A stretch of DNA of 64,000 nucleotides from Saccharofermentans sp. (lineage in GTDB: Bacteria; Bacillota; Clostridia; Saccharofermentanales; Saccharofermentanaceae), in contig JAIKWL010000085.1 in NCBI GenBank assembly GCA_024684815.1, positions 1-64,000 on the forward strand, read 5' to 3'. The notes beneath the pieces were generated by a model that searched no databases, was not told the origin of the DNA, and was given only the letters and a program-made list of their open reading frames with translations. The position numbers were made by a program, and so were the translations under genes. Shown here piece by piece: positions 23,819-32,389 of this stretch (positions within the stretch are counted from its first letter, which is position 1; the number at the start of each line of letters is the position of its first letter).

Positions 23819-26241
23819 AGGTCTTCTCCGGTAAGCTGATTGTATAGATCAATCAGTTCAAGACATTTGTCGACATTTCCGGCGTAATAATACGCATCGG
23901 CAAGTTGTTTTAATGTCATGAGAGCAAAAGGATGTGACTCGCCGAGATTCCTGCAAAGAAGAGGATAGCATTCCTCAAGCAGTTCGATCTCTTTGCCGAA
24001 TTCTTTTGTATCATTGTATTGCAAGGCAAGATTGTGAAGTGAAATTAAGGTATCCGGGTGTTCTTTCCCGAGGATCTCTTTTCGCGCTTCATAACATTTG
24101 GTATTCAGTTCAATGCTCTTTTTGTTATCTCCCGATCTGCCATAGGCAAGGGCAAGATTGGAAAGACAGGATATTGTTTTGGGATGCTTCTCTCCGAGGG
24201 ATTCTGTTAACAGCAGACGGCATTTCTCCAATAACCTGATCTGTTCATTAAGATCGCCTTCTTTACCGATTGTGTTGGCGAGATTCATCAGTGTTGCTAT
24301 AGTATCCGGATGATCTTTTCCGAGTACTTCGCAGGAAAGAACGTAGCAGTCTTCAAGTAATCTGTGTGCCTTATCCGGCTCTTTGTTCATAATATATGAA
24401 TCCGCGAGATTATTCATTATGTTCAATGTATTAGGGTGCTTTTCACCGAGGACTTTCTTGGATAAGGCATAACATTCATTGCCTGATTCAAGAGCTTTCT
24501 CATAATCTCCAGCATCAGAATAAGTATGTGCAAGATTATCCAGAACAAGGATCGTATCAGGATGTTCTTTGCCGTTGACCTTGACCTCAAGTTCATAGCA
24601 CTTGCTGAATAATCCAATGCTGTCCTGAATATTGCCCGACAACCGGTAAGCTAAAGCCAGATTATTTAAAGAAAGTAAAGTGTGGCTGTGTTCACTTCCG
24701 TAGATCTTTGTGTTAAGCCTGAGGCACTCCTCATTAAATATGATGGCTTTCCTGTAATCTCCTGCGGAAGAAAAGGCCATTGCCAGATTACTCAAGGTGA
24801 TAAGCGTGCGCGGGTCTTCTTCTCCGAATAACTTGCATTTCAGATCGTAACACTTTGTGTTAAGTTCAAGCTGCTTATTGATATTGCCGATCTTACCATA
24901 GGCATCAGCCAGATTGCCCAAAGCGGTCAGTGATTCCGGTGACTCCGCACCCTGAACCCTGCATGTGAGGGAATAACATTTTTCCAGTAAGTTAAGGGCA
25001 GTATTGAAATCTCCGTTCCTTAAATAAGTGCAGGCCAGTTCATTTAAAGCAAGTAATGTATTAGGATGATCTTCACCTGATCCTTTTACATGAAACTCAT
25101 ATAATCTTTTGCTCCATAATAAAGCCTTATCGTAATCCAATTGAACAATATCGCCTGAACTGTATGACACAAAGAGTTTTCTCATTGCATCAGGCAAACC
25201 CGCCTCTGCGGCCTTCGTGATCAGCCTTAAGCCTTTTTCCTTGTCGATCTCAACATCGATCCCGTTAAGATATGCAAGGCCTATAAGGTAGTTGTGGAGC
25301 GGATCATCGTTATTTCCGTTTATCGCTGCTTTAGACAGGAAGTCTGTCAGCCGGGTGTAAAATCCTGCTTCGTCTTTTATGTCGGAACAATCCGGTATAT
25401 CAGAGTAATAGAGCTTTAAAAGATCGAAGTCAGTTACTTCCATCTCTACCGGGATTATAGGCTTGTTCAGATTTTTCGCTGACGGATATTCTTCTGCCAT
25501 GATGAAGTTGGGAGCACCGTCAGGATGATGTTCCAGAAGATTGGGTGTTACAAGAAGAGCAAACAGGACACTGTCATAAAGATAGCGTTTGATGTTATCC
25601 CTGAATCCTTCTCCGGGTGTCAGGAATTCATCAAACCAGATGGCGATATCCTCAAACCTGGGATCCTTATGGATCAGCCGCATCAGTTCATTTGCAAACC
25701 TGCGGTCTTTCTTTCTGTAACTTAAGAAAATGTATGCGTCAAATGATTCACGTATCTGCTTCACAAGTTCATTGCTTACGATAACAGTCGTAAGATGTTT
25801 CTTTAGTTTATCCTTATAATCGATAGCGGTCTCATCAGTGCTGAAAGGTTTCAGATATTGCATTTCACCGAAGTTTTCCGGTTTCTTATAGATCGTATAT
25901 ATGTCTTTATCGATCAGAAGCGGGAGGACGGGTATGTGCTTTTGCTTAGCGAAACGGAAATCGAATTCCATAGCCCTGTTGGGTTTAGTGAGCAGATCAA
26001 GTGTTACCGGAATGACGAACAGGTTCATTCGCTCCAGATAGATCTGGGCGTTTCCGTCAGTAAGGTCTTTTGTCATGTCATCAGTGTAAAAGACCGCGCA
26101 GTCCAGGACATTTAGAATGTCATTACATAAAACTTCAAAGTATTTCTCAAAATCATCAGGATGACATGTGAAGTAGATCCTGGGCTTGTTGTCAGGGATC
26201 GAACCGCCGCGTGTCCTGTATGAGAATAATGAAGTGCTCAT
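23815..26241 (-). CDS. double-TIR protein with ten TPR repeats
   Basis: 808 residues, cytoplasmic. Residues about 20-150 are a divergent TIR (PRIYFTCHPDD ... LFVIPVTLDLL ... RAMEFDFRFAKQKHIPVLPL). Residues about 168-300 are a canonical TIR: DAYIFLSYRKKDRRFANEL, IWFDEFLTPGEGF, FIMAEEYPSA, with a Glu at the NADase position. A Sel1-like segment (about 318-385) leads to ten 42-residue TPR units of the kinesin-light-chain type, each starting G-x-x-HPxTL (about 387-808). Repeats of this type bind peptides or proteins, so they are the likely trigger-sensing part and the TIR pair the effector. The start overlaps the lipoprotein stop by one base (TGATG) and the end overlaps glycerate kinase by four, so three genes are translationally coupled. 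It could be a defence or signalling NADase; activity is not proved by sequence. Confidence 0.88.
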   Translation of the reverse strand: MSTSLFSYRTRGGSIPDNKPRIYFTCHPDDFEKYFEVLCNDILNVLDCAVFYTDDMTKDLTDGNAQIYLERMNLFVIPVTLDLLTKPNRAMEFDFRFAKQKHIPVLPLLIDKDIYTIYKKPENFGEMQYLKPFSTDETAIDYKDKLKKHLTTVIVSNELVKQIRESFDAYIFLSYRKKDRRFANELMRLIHKDPRFEDIAIWFDEFLTPGEGFRDNIKRYLYDSVLFALLVTPNLLEHHPDGAPNFIMAEEYPSAKNLNKPIIPVEMEVTDFDLLKLYYSDIPDCSDIKDEAGFYTRLTDFLSKAAINGNNDDPLHNYLIGLAYLNGIDVEIDKEKGLRLITKAAEAGLPDAMRKLFVSYSSGDIVQLDYDKALLWSKRLYEFHVKGSGEDHPNTLLALNELACTYLRNGDFNTALNLLEKCYSLTCRVQGAESPESLTALGNLADAYGKIGNINKQLELNTKCYDLKCKLFGEEDPRTLITLSNLAMAFSSAGDYRKAIIFNEECLRLNTKIYGSEHSHTLLSLNNLALAYRLSGNIQDSIGLFSKCYELEVKVNGKEHPDTILVLDNLAHTYSDAGDYEKALESGNECYALSKKVLGEKHPNTLNIMNNLADSYIMNKEPDKAHRLLEDCYVLSCEVLGKDHPDTIATLMNLANTIGKEGDLNEQIRLLEKCRLLLTESLGEKHPKTISCLSNLALAYGRSGDNKKSIELNTKCYEARKEILGKEHPDTLISLHNLALQYNDTKEFGKEIELLEECYPLLCRNLGESHPFALMTLKQLADAYYYAGNVDKCLELIDLYNQLTGEDL
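23818..25085 (-). repeat. ten 126-base TPR-coding tandem repeats
   Basis: Ten consecutive 126-base units without spacer, each coding one 42-residue TPR (for example GEEDPRTLITLSNLAMAFSS). Units are diverged at DNA level, but the register never slips. Confidence 0.85.
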
Positions 26242-27017
26242 CAGACAGCTATATATTCGATGTCATAATGAAATTCGAGCTTGCCTGTTGCATCGTAATG
26301 ATCGAGTGAGATCATATTGCCGTGCTCATCGTATTTCATCTCATTATGACTTTCCAGAGAAGGCTCCTCGTCAGCGCTGTAATAACGGACATAGATCGAA
26401 GTCTTTATATTATTTCCGTTAGCATCGTATTCATTCTTGTAATCATAATATGCGGTTGAATTCTCAGCCCAGTAATAGATGTCCTTGGACTTTTTGCCGT
26501 TTTCGTCGTATTCGACTTCCTGGGCCAGCTTTCCGTCACTGTCGATGCATGACATCTTGATAAGATTGCCCTTATCATCACAGGTGTACTGATATTCAGT
26601 AGACTGAATGATTTCCCCGTTTTTATCGTACTGGCTGTATTTTGTTACCCTGCCTTCATCATCGTATTCTCTTGATGTGAAGTTAAGGGGATTGCCTTCT
26701 GTATCATACTGGATGTGAACAAGTTCGTTGCCGTTATCATCGTAATTATAGTTGGTATCCCAGCCTGTGAGCTTATCGTCCTTGTCAAAATAGAATGTCT
26801 TGTTCAAAAGACCTGCTTCGTCATAATCATAGGTTGCTATGCTCGATTCGACCCAATCGCAATAACTTGTGCATACGAATTTGCTCTGAACATAAGTAGT
26901 GCCTTCAGAAGCAGATGATGCGGAAGATTCCGACCCTGTCGTGTTTGAGCATCCCGAAAAGCTAAATGCCGCGATAAGCAATGTACCTAAAATAACTGTT
27001 CCTGTTCTTTTCATCAT
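26241..27017 (-). CDS. lipoprotein with YD/RHS-like repeats
   Basis: 258 residues. Lipoprotein signal MMKRTGTVILGTLLIAAFSFSG with lipobox FSGC (Cys23), then a Ser-rich tether. Residues 50-250 hold at least seven YD-like repeats (YDEAGLLNKTFYFD, YDDNGNELVHIQYD, YDDEGRVTKYSQYD), similar to RHS/YD repeats that form beta-strand filaments. It is the first gene of a three-gene minus-strand operon with the TIR-TPR and glycerate kinase genes. A TATAAT on the minus strand (27053-27048) lies about 30 bases before its ATG. It is short for an RHS protein and has no toxin or core domain, so a surface sensor or adhesin is more likely. Role unknown. Confidence 0.8.
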   Translation of the reverse strand: MMKRTGTVILGTLLIAAFSFSGCSNTTGSESSASSASEGTTYVQSKFVCTSYCDWVESSIATYDYDEAGLLNKTFYFDKDDKLTGWDTNYNYDDNGNELVHIQYDTEGNPLNFTSREYDDEGRVTKYSQYDKNGEIIQSTEYQYTCDDKGNLIKMSCIDSDGKLAQEVEYDENGKKSKDIYYWAENSTAYYDYKNEYDANGNNIKTSIYVRYYSADEEPSLESHNEMKYDEHGNMISLDHYDATGKLEFHYDIEYIAV

Positions 27018-27124
27018 TCTTTTTCCTTTATTGTTTCATCCGTGGATATTATATCTGTTTGTAATTATTTTTCCATCTTCAAGGCGCCGTCAAAAGATGC
27101 GGCAGTGCGAAAAGCAAAAAGATG

Positions 27125-27157
27125 ACAAAATAAAACAGGGATCAAACCTGATCCCTG
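27125..27157 (-). terminator. terminator of the GntR-regulator gene
   Basis: Stem CAGGGATCA (27136-27144) / TGATCCCTG (27149-27157), loop AACC. On the minus strand the stem is followed by a T-rich tract (the A-rich 27127-27135), so it ends the minus-strand GntR gene 28 bases past its stop. Confidence 0.85.
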
Positions 27158-27184
27158 AATAAAGAAATACTAAATGGTGCCTGA

Positions 27185-27859
27185 TTACTCGGTAATATAT
27201 TCGCTGTATGCTTTTTTGATTATGTTCCAGTCAAGATCGAATCTGGACATGTGCTTTGTGAAAGCAGCCTCTGCAGCAACTTTGTCGTGAGCTGCGATCG
27301 CATCGGCGATAGCCTTGTGATCAGATACGAGCTTGTTATCCTTTATCGTCTTGAGAGACAAAGATCTGACCCTGTCGAAATGCAGGCTCATGAGACCTAC
27401 CATGTAGAAGCACTGCATCTTATTGCAGGCAACATAGATATCCTTGTGGAATTCATTATCAAGATCCAAGAACTTCGGAGGATCATTTTCCAGATAGAAC
27501 TGCTGGAGTTTAATGTTTGCATAGAGTTTCTGGATATCTTCTTCAGTAGCCACATCACAGGCTTCTTTTATAAGAGCGCCTTCAACTGCGATACGCAGGA
27601 ATCTTGATTCCTTTATGAGTTCATAATCTATAAGAGAAACACTGCATCCTTTCTGGGGAAGGATGTTAACGATCTTGGACTTGGATAATTCAAGGAAAGC
27701 CTCATGAACAGGTGTTCTTGAGATGCCGAGCTGGGTTGCGATCTCCTGCTCTCCGATGAGACTGCCGGGTTTGATCTCCATATTGATGATATTATCTTTT
27801 ACGATTCTAAAAGCATATTCACGGTTGGGTTCGAAAGTGTTCTTAGGCGTGATGATCAT
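27185..27859 (-). CDS. GntR-family (FCD) transcriptional regulator, probable hexuronate-locus regulator
   Basis: 224 residues. A winged helix-turn-helix at about 15-75 (GSLIGEQEIATQLGISRTPVHEAFLEL) is followed by an all-helical FCD ligand domain (about 85-215) with the metal/ligand-binding residues in DLDNEFHKDIY and SDHKAIADAIAAHD. Members of this subfamily bind sugar acids such as fructuronate or mannonate. The gene is next to uxuB-uxuA and begins the uronate locus. Four promoters of the locus share the palindrome CTAGTATTCTAG (or close variants), its probable operator; a TACC-N6-GGTA palindrome at 27895-27908, upstream of its own gene, may be an autoregulatory site. RBS AAAGGGG. Similar in role to UxuR/ExuR, but I cannot fix the effector. 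Confidence 0.85.
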   Translation of the reverse strand: MIITPKNTFEPNREYAFRIVKDNIINMEIKPGSLIGEQEIATQLGISRTPVHEAFLELSKSKIVNILPQKGCSVSLIDYELIKESRFLRIAVEGALIKEACDVATEEDIQKLYANIKLQQFYLENDPPKFLDLDNEFHKDIYVACNKMQCFYMVGLMSLHFDRVRSLSLKTIKDNKLVSDHKAIADAIAAHDKVAAEAAFTKHMSRFDLDWNIIKKAYSEYITE

Positions 27860-27894
27860 TACAGAAATCCCCTTTGCAGATTTTATAAAGAAAC

Positions 27895-27908
27895 TACCAT
27901 AAAAGGTA
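27895..27908. promoter_or_regulatory. possible autoregulatory palindrome upstream of the GntR gene
   Basis: TACC-ATAAAA-GGTA, a perfect four-base inverted repeat 36 bases upstream of the GntR start. Only the ATGGTAG half resembles the locus operator, so this is tentative. Confidence 0.3.
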
Positions 27909-27930
27909 ATTTATGTCCATAACTGCCATT

Positions 27931-29553
27931 CTAATCAGCAACAGCATCGTGAAGCGTTTTTCTTACTGCTCCCGTGCCTTTCAGAAGTTCGTCCAGATAC
28001 TGCTCTATGACAGGTGTTAATCCGGTCTTATTAAGATCGGTTCCGAAGACGGTCTCGTTGGATAAGATGCCTGAGAGTTTACCTTTAACACTTTCTTCCA
28101 TTCCGTATGAGATATTGTTTGCGGCAAGTTCATCGCGGAAGAAATCTGCCATAGGATCCGGGCTTATCTCGAATGAGTTTCCGTTATCGTCATAAGCTAA
28201 CAGATATCTGAGCCAGGCGGCAATAACAAGAGGAATGAACTTCAGACTTTTAAGTTGTTCCGGATGATCGTTCAGATACGAACTGATCGTAATACCGAAT
28301 CTTATCGGAAGTTTCTGGCTTGTGTCTGTTGCTATCCTTTGTGGCGTGTCAGGCAGGAAAGGATTAGGGAATCTTTCTTCAAGAACTTCCTTAAGGAATC
28401 TTTCAGGATCTAATATCTTAGGGTTGCATACGACAGGGAGACACTCGTTGTAACCCATTTTCGTAACGAGAGCTTTAAGATCTTCATCATTCATCTCGTC
28501 TGATATTTTCTTGAATCCGAGAAGACATCCGAATAAGGCAAGTGAAGTGTGAAGAGGGTTAAGACACGCTGTGACCTTCATCCTTTCGGCCTTATCGACT
28601 GTATCTCTGTCAGTGAGGATAACACCGCCTTTTTCAAGTGCCGGCCTTCCGTTCGGGAAAAGATCTTCTACTACAAGATATTCAGGAACCTCTGCATTTA
28701 CGAAAGGTGCGGCATATACTCCGTTAGTTGTCTTTACGCTCTTGAGATTGCTTATGCCAAGGCCGGTCAGTTTTTCAAGTATCTCATCTGAAGGCCTCGG
28801 AGTTATCTTATCTATCATTGTCCACGGATAAGCTACGCATGAAGGATCAGTGGCATAATCTTTGAAAGCAGGATCAACAAAACCTTTAGCTGTCCATGCA
28901 TCGATAATCTCCGTTACGGAAGCTTTGAGTTTATCTCCGTTGTGACTGCAGTTGTCCATGCTTACCAGAGCCAGCGGGTATTTACCCGCCTTATATCTCT
29001 CGAAAAGAACTGCGGCGATAAATCCCATACAGGAAAAAGGATGCGAGGGGCCGTTTTCCATGTCTTTTGCAGCCTGTTCATAAAGCCTGCCGTCGGCATC
29101 CCTTAATGCATAACCTTTTTCGGTTATGGTAAAGGAGATGATCTGAAGGGAAGGAGAAGTAACTATTTCATTAAGTCTTGCAATCGAATCCTGATCATCA
29201 TAATTTGCGGGTATTGCCTCAGTGATATTTCCGATGATCTCGTAACCTGTGTTGCCGTCAGGCCTTAAGTCGCAGATTATTGTCAGATTATCGAAAGGCT
29301 TATATATTTTTTCGAAATTCTCATAATCCATTGTTCCGCATACTATGATGCCTGAATCTGTCAATCCCTGATTGATAAGCCTCTGATTTACCCTTGCTAT
29401 GAATGCACGGAAGATATTGCCGCCGCCAACATGAAGCCATGTGGGATTCGCAGCAGTTGCTTCTCTGATCTTGTCGATATCATATTTCGGCAGAACAACA
29501 TCAATACTGTTCCAGAATTCAGTTTTTTTCAAATTTTCCTTGGACAGATCCAT
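27931..29553 (-). CDS. uxuB: fructuronate reductase (mannitol dehydrogenase family)
   Basis: 540 residues, long-chain mannitol dehydrogenase family. The Rossmann start is at WLHVGGGNIFRAF (about residues 38-51) and the catalytic block KVTACLNPLH places Lys326, Asn332 and His335 in the family's active-site positions. It converts D-fructuronate to D-mannonate with NADH (reversibly); the neighbouring mannonate dehydratase and glucuronate isomerase genes fix the substrate, since fructose or tagaturonate reductases have the same fold. It is somewhat longer than E. coli UxuB, as usual in Clostridia. The start has RBS AAAGGAAG and follows uxuA by 111 bases that contain a long hairpin, so expression may be tuned relative to uxuA. 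Confidence 0.9.
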   Translation of the reverse strand: MDLSKENLKKTEFWNSIDVVLPKYDIDKIREATAANPTWLHVGGGNIFRAFIARVNQRLINQGLTDSGIIVCGTMDYENFEKIYKPFDNLTIICDLRPDGNTGYEIIGNITEAIPANYDDQDSIARLNEIVTSPSLQIISFTITEKGYALRDADGRLYEQAAKDMENGPSHPFSCMGFIAAVLFERYKAGKYPLALVSMDNCSHNGDKLKASVTEIIDAWTAKGFVDPAFKDYATDPSCVAYPWTMIDKITPRPSDEILEKLTGLGISNLKSVKTTNGVYAAPFVNAEVPEYLVVEDLFPNGRPALEKGGVILTDRDTVDKAERMKVTACLNPLHTSLALFGCLLGFKKISDEMNDEDLKALVTKMGYNECLPVVCNPKILDPERFLKEVLEERFPNPFLPDTPQRIATDTSQKLPIRFGITISSYLNDHPEQLKSLKFIPLVIAAWLRYLLAYDDNGNSFEISPDPMADFFRDELAANNISYGMEESVKGKLSGILSNETVFGTDLNKTGLTPVIEQYLDELLKGTGAVRKTLHDAVAD

Positions 29554-29587
29554 ATCGAAAACTTCCTTTCTTTCTGTGCTCCTCGTA

Positions 29588-29630
29588 CAAAACCGATAAC
29601 CTTATAAGGAATATAAGATTATCGGTTTTG
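29588..29630. other. long hairpin between uxuA and uxuB
   Basis: CAAAACCGATAA (29588-29599) pairs perfectly with TTATCGGTTTTG (29619-29630); an inner CTTATA/TATAAG pairing extends it. No distinct T-tract follows outside the stem, so I read it as an intercistronic stability or attenuation element rather than a full terminator. Confidence 0.6.
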
Positions 29631-29664
29631 CGGGCAAGGGAGGGTTACTCTATGAAACAAAGAA

Positions 29665-30735
29665 TTAACTCAGTTTACTGACGGCTTCCCATAAACCGTT
29701 GATATATGCAGCACCCAGAGCACGGTCATAAAGACCATATCCGGGTCTTCCCACTTCACCCCATATCATGCGGCCGTGATCAGGACGGATGTAACCGTCA
29801 AATCCGTTATCGTAAAGAGCCTTAACAATTGCAAACATATCCAGATCACCTTCTGAAGACAGGTGGGAAGATTCATAGAAATCATAATCAGATGTGTGCT
29901 TGACGTTTCTTAAGTGAACAAAGTGAACTTTTCCTTCAGATGTGAAAGTCTTGGCAATATCGACAACATCATTCTCTATGCCGGCACCGAGACTTCCGGT
30001 GCAGAGTGTAAGACCGTTTCTATTTGAAGCATTGAGACTAAGATATGTGTTGATGGATTCCTTGTTGTTTACGACTTTCGGAAGATTAAAAAGCGGGAAC
30101 GGAGGATCGTCGGGATGAACCGCAAAATTAATGTCCAGTTCCTCTGCTGCGGGCATAATGGCATCGAGGAAATACTTGATATTCCTGAAGTAATCCTCGG
30201 GAGAAACATTTTGGTAGAACTTAATGTCCTCAGCCATCTGTCCGAATCTTTCAGGCTCCCATCCCGGAAGGCTGAAGTTATTTGAACCGTCTATCATGGA
30301 TGATGTGATCTTTTCAAGGGTCAGCTTGACAGCTTCGCTATGTGAATACGCCATTGAGTTGCTTCCGTCAGGAAGATCCTTGTAAAGATTGCTCCTATAC
30401 CAATCCATAACGGGCATGAAGTTGTAACAGATGCATTTAACTCCGGCTTTGGAAAGATTTCTCATCGACTCAATATAGTTGTCGATATACATATCACGGG
30501 AAGGAAGGCCCTTTTTTATGTCCTCGTGAATATTGAGACTTTCGATCACTTCCATCTCAAGACCATAGGAATTGATCTCATCTTTAACAAGATTTATCTC
30601 TTCCATTGACCATACATCACCGACAGGGATCCTTGTCAGATGCGTGGCTACACCGCTGACACCGGGTATTTGTCTGATATGCTTGAGCGATACACTGTCA
30701 TCGCCGTAAGGAAACCAACGCAAAACGAGTTTCAT
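29665..30735 (-). CDS. uxuA: mannonate dehydratase
   Basis: 356 residues, the normal length. N-terminus MKLVLRWFPYGDDSVSLKHIRQIPG, the VIESLNIHEDIK block and the metal-binding YNFMPVMDWYRS, NFAVHPDDPP and HLRNVKHT blocks are all intact; this is a xylose-isomerase-like TIM barrel needing Fe2+ or Mn2+. It dehydrates D-mannonate to 2-keto-3-deoxygluconate, the substrate of the KdgK encoded at 42994. It leads the uxuA-uxuB transcript, under a TTGACA-N17-TATGCT promoter whose -10 lies within the locus palindrome. RBS AAGGGAAG. Confidence 0.97.
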   Translation of the reverse strand: MKLVLRWFPYGDDSVSLKHIRQIPGVSGVATHLTRIPVGDVWSMEEINLVKDEINSYGLEMEVIESLNIHEDIKKGLPSRDMYIDNYIESMRNLSKAGVKCICYNFMPVMDWYRSNLYKDLPDGSNSMAYSHSEAVKLTLEKITSSMIDGSNNFSLPGWEPERFGQMAEDIKFYQNVSPEDYFRNIKYFLDAIMPAAEELDINFAVHPDDPPFPLFNLPKVVNNKESINTYLSLNASNRNGLTLCTGSLGAGIENDVVDIAKTFTSEGKVHFVHLRNVKHTSDYDFYESSHLSSEGDLDMFAIVKALYDNGFDGYIRPDHGRMIWGEVGRPGYGLYDRALGAAYINGLWEAVSKLS

Positions 30736-30799
30736 AGTATTCTTCCCTTGATTTTAATCTAAATAAAGCCTGAGACACACCCAAGTCTCGCTTTACTAA

Positions 30800-30811
30800 C
30801 TAGCATACTAG
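30800..30811 (-). promoter_or_regulatory. operator palindrome overlapping the uxuA -10
   Basis: CTAGCATACTAG on the plus strand (CTAGTATGCTAG on the minus strand). It is one of four related palindromes in the uronate locus and covers the -10 hexamer, the position of a repressor site. Confidence 0.75.
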
Positions 30812-30830
30812 TAGACTTGAATTCTGTCAA
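30802..30830 (-). promoter_or_regulatory. uxuA promoter
   Basis: On the minus strand TTGACA (30830-30825), 17-base spacer, TATGCT (30807-30802), about 70 bases upstream of the uxuA ATG. Confidence 0.8.
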
Positions 30831-31099
30831 TAGACTTGACAAGGAATTTTGATTCCCGAATCAGTTTATTCGTTCCTGATTGCATATTCAAGCCATTGCT
30901 TTTATATCAATAATTTGTGGTGGTATTTAGTTGAATTTGTAGGGGTTAACTGAGGGGTGATTTGTCCTGAGTACTGTTTACTGTTTGCGCTTCGCATACT
31001 GATTCGTCACTAAACCTGTATTTTGGATCATTTGTGATGAATTCACCGGGTGACCTGAAAGAAAACTAATGGCAAAACTCCCTGAAATGGGAAATCTGA

Positions 31100-31480
31100 T
31101 CAATCTTCAGTCGTGATATCTTCTGATGATTCTTCTTCCGTATTTTCTTTGTGAGATCTCGGCTTGAAGAGTCTGAAGAGCAGCGGCACGAAAATGACGA
31201 ATCCGAATGACTTGATGACTTCCCCCAATGATGCGAGATAGACAGTCCATAGTTCATACTGTTCTTCAGTCTCGACTGTGAGGTTCGTACATGTCTTGGT
31301 CACTGCAAATATCAGGAGTGCCAGGATGATGAGCGCAGTTGAGATAACGGTCGTTTTGACCGGCATGACTTCATACTTTTCCGGGTTGAGCTTTTTGACG
31401 CTGATGAATATCCCGGTAAAGATCAGTGCGGCTGCAATAACGCCTGTTATAACTTGTATAAGGTTTAAGTATTCATTCAT
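31100..31480 (-). CDS. small three-helix membrane protein, unknown function
   Basis: 126 residues from the ATG at 31480, which overlaps the end of the DUF624 gene by eight bases and has GGAGG eight bases upstream. The longer open frame from 31612 is an out-of-frame extension through that gene. Three hydrophobic stretches (about 7-28, 38-60, 83-105) and an acidic, Ser/Glu-rich tail (ENTEEESSEDITTED). No family recognised. Its coupling to the DUF624 gene in the uronate locus suggests that both act with the sugar transporter, but this is only context. Confidence 0.68.
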   Translation of the reverse strand: MNEYLNLIQVITGVIAAALIFTGIFISVKKLNPEKYEVMPVKTTVISTALIILALLIFAVTKTCTNLTVETEEQYELWTVYLASLGEVIKSFGFVIFVPLLFRLFKPRSHKENTEEESSEDITTED

Positions 31481-32204
31481 TATCCTGATCCTCCGTTGAA
31501 AGGGAATCATATTCATCTCCGGTATCCGGTTCCTCATCTGAAGGTGAGTCAGTTTCATGTTCAGATATATCTTTTTTATCTCTGGACTTCTCAACACTGA
31601 TAGCGTCAGCAAATGCTTTCTCTGTGATCATCTGAGTAAGATACATTGCACCTACAGGAGTAAGGAGAGCTGCGGGCGGAAAAACGAGGCTTATTGCAAG
31701 AGCTGCTGCGAAGATCAGCCACAGCAAAAGAAACTTAGGGAAATTAACCATGCATAGTGTGTAACTGTTGGTTATCGTACCTTTGATGCCGTTAGAAAAC
31801 CTGGCCATAAGAGGATAGATAAACGGAAGCGAAAAGATTACGGGGATGAGAGGCAGGAACGAAACAACGGTATACCAGTCAGGAAGCTTTACGCCTCCCA
31901 GACCGCAGAATGCGAAGTAAATGTTGAAGACTGCCAATGCACAAAAAACAGTATAAATAAGATGTACTATTATCCCGTTTTTCAGATTAAGTTTGAGGGA
32001 ACTCATAAAATCATTTGTAAGAGTGTCACTCTTTTTATGATATTTCCGGTATACGGTGTAATATAGAGCGGAGACTGATGCACCGATCGTGATTACGGGA
32101 AGGCAGAAGAGCAGGAAGAGCGCAGACATGATTACTACGTCTCCGATTGCTTTGCTGGTCTTGTAAAGCCAGCTGTTCGTGATGTTGTTAAAGTCTTTTT
32201 TCAT
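31473..32204 (-). CDS. DUF624 (YesL-like) membrane protein
   Basis: 243 residues. The N-terminus (SWLYKTSKAIGDVVIMSALFLLFCLPVITIGASVSALYYTVYR) is the characteristic DUF624 signature. Five or so TM helices lie at about 20-45, 70-95, 100-125, 140-165 and 165-185, and the C-terminus is a long acidic cytoplasmic tail. In Firmicutes this family is genetically linked to YtcP/LplB-type sugar ABC transporters, as here; its biochemical role is unknown. The gene is divergent from the acetylesterase, with a TTGATT-N17-TATACT promoter on the minus strand. Confidence 0.88.
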   Translation of the reverse strand: MKKDFNNITNSWLYKTSKAIGDVVIMSALFLLFCLPVITIGASVSALYYTVYRKYHKKSDTLTNDFMSSLKLNLKNGIIVHLIYTVFCALAVFNIYFAFCGLGGVKLPDWYTVVSFLPLIPVIFSLPFIYPLMARFSNGIKGTITNSYTLCMVNFPKFLLLWLIFAAALAISLVFPPAALLTPVGAMYLTQMITEKAFADAISVEKSRDKKDISEHETDSPSDEEPDTGDEYDSLSTEDQDNE

Positions 32205-32230
32205 CGCGCAAATGCCTTCCTTTGGGAGTC

Positions 32231-32259
32231 AGTATAAAAGTGATTCTGACAAAAATCAA
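32231..32259 (-). promoter_or_regulatory. promoter of the DUF624 gene
   Basis: On the minus strand TTGATT (32259-32254), 17-base spacer, TATACT (32236-32231), 27 bases before the ATG at 32204. Confidence 0.65.
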
Positions 32260-32269
32260 CAACTTGTCA

Positions 32270-32284
32270 ACTAGAATGGTAGAC
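32270..32284. promoter_or_regulatory. variant operator palindrome between DUF624 and acetylesterase
   Basis: ACTAGAATGGTAGAC on the plus strand. On the complementary strand, CTACCATTCTAG matches the locus consensus CTAGTATTCTAG at 10 of 12 positions. It lies in the divergent interval, 11 bases upstream of the DUF624 -35, so it could serve both genes. Confidence 0.5.
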
Positions 32285-32389
32285 AAAAAGCTGACCTGAA
32301 GTTAGAATAACGTCAATGCAATAACATCCGGATGCAGCTGCGCCGGACACTTGTCTATATATCAGAACTTTTAAAGGAGGGCGGCAACT

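Larger units (their letters stand above)
30736..31099. other. 364-base intergenic region with uxuA control signals
   Basis: The uxuA promoter and operator occupy 30800-30830. From 30840 to 31070 I see only AT-rich sequence with small inverted repeats such as GGAAT-TTTG-ATTCC at 30843-30856, and no gene. Near 31080-31093, TCCC-TGAAAT-GGGA with T-run on the minus strand may be a weak terminator for the minus-strand gene ending at 31100. Confidence 0.6.

Noticed and set aside
23818..25085. Possible non-coding tandem repeat or minisatellite
   Set aside because: The 126-base units are fully in frame with TPR-coding sequence and no unit breaks the register.
31481..31612. Longer N-terminus of the small membrane protein beside DUF624
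   Set aside because: It is out-of-frame sequence inside the DUF624 gene; the ATG at 31480 has GGAGG upstream.
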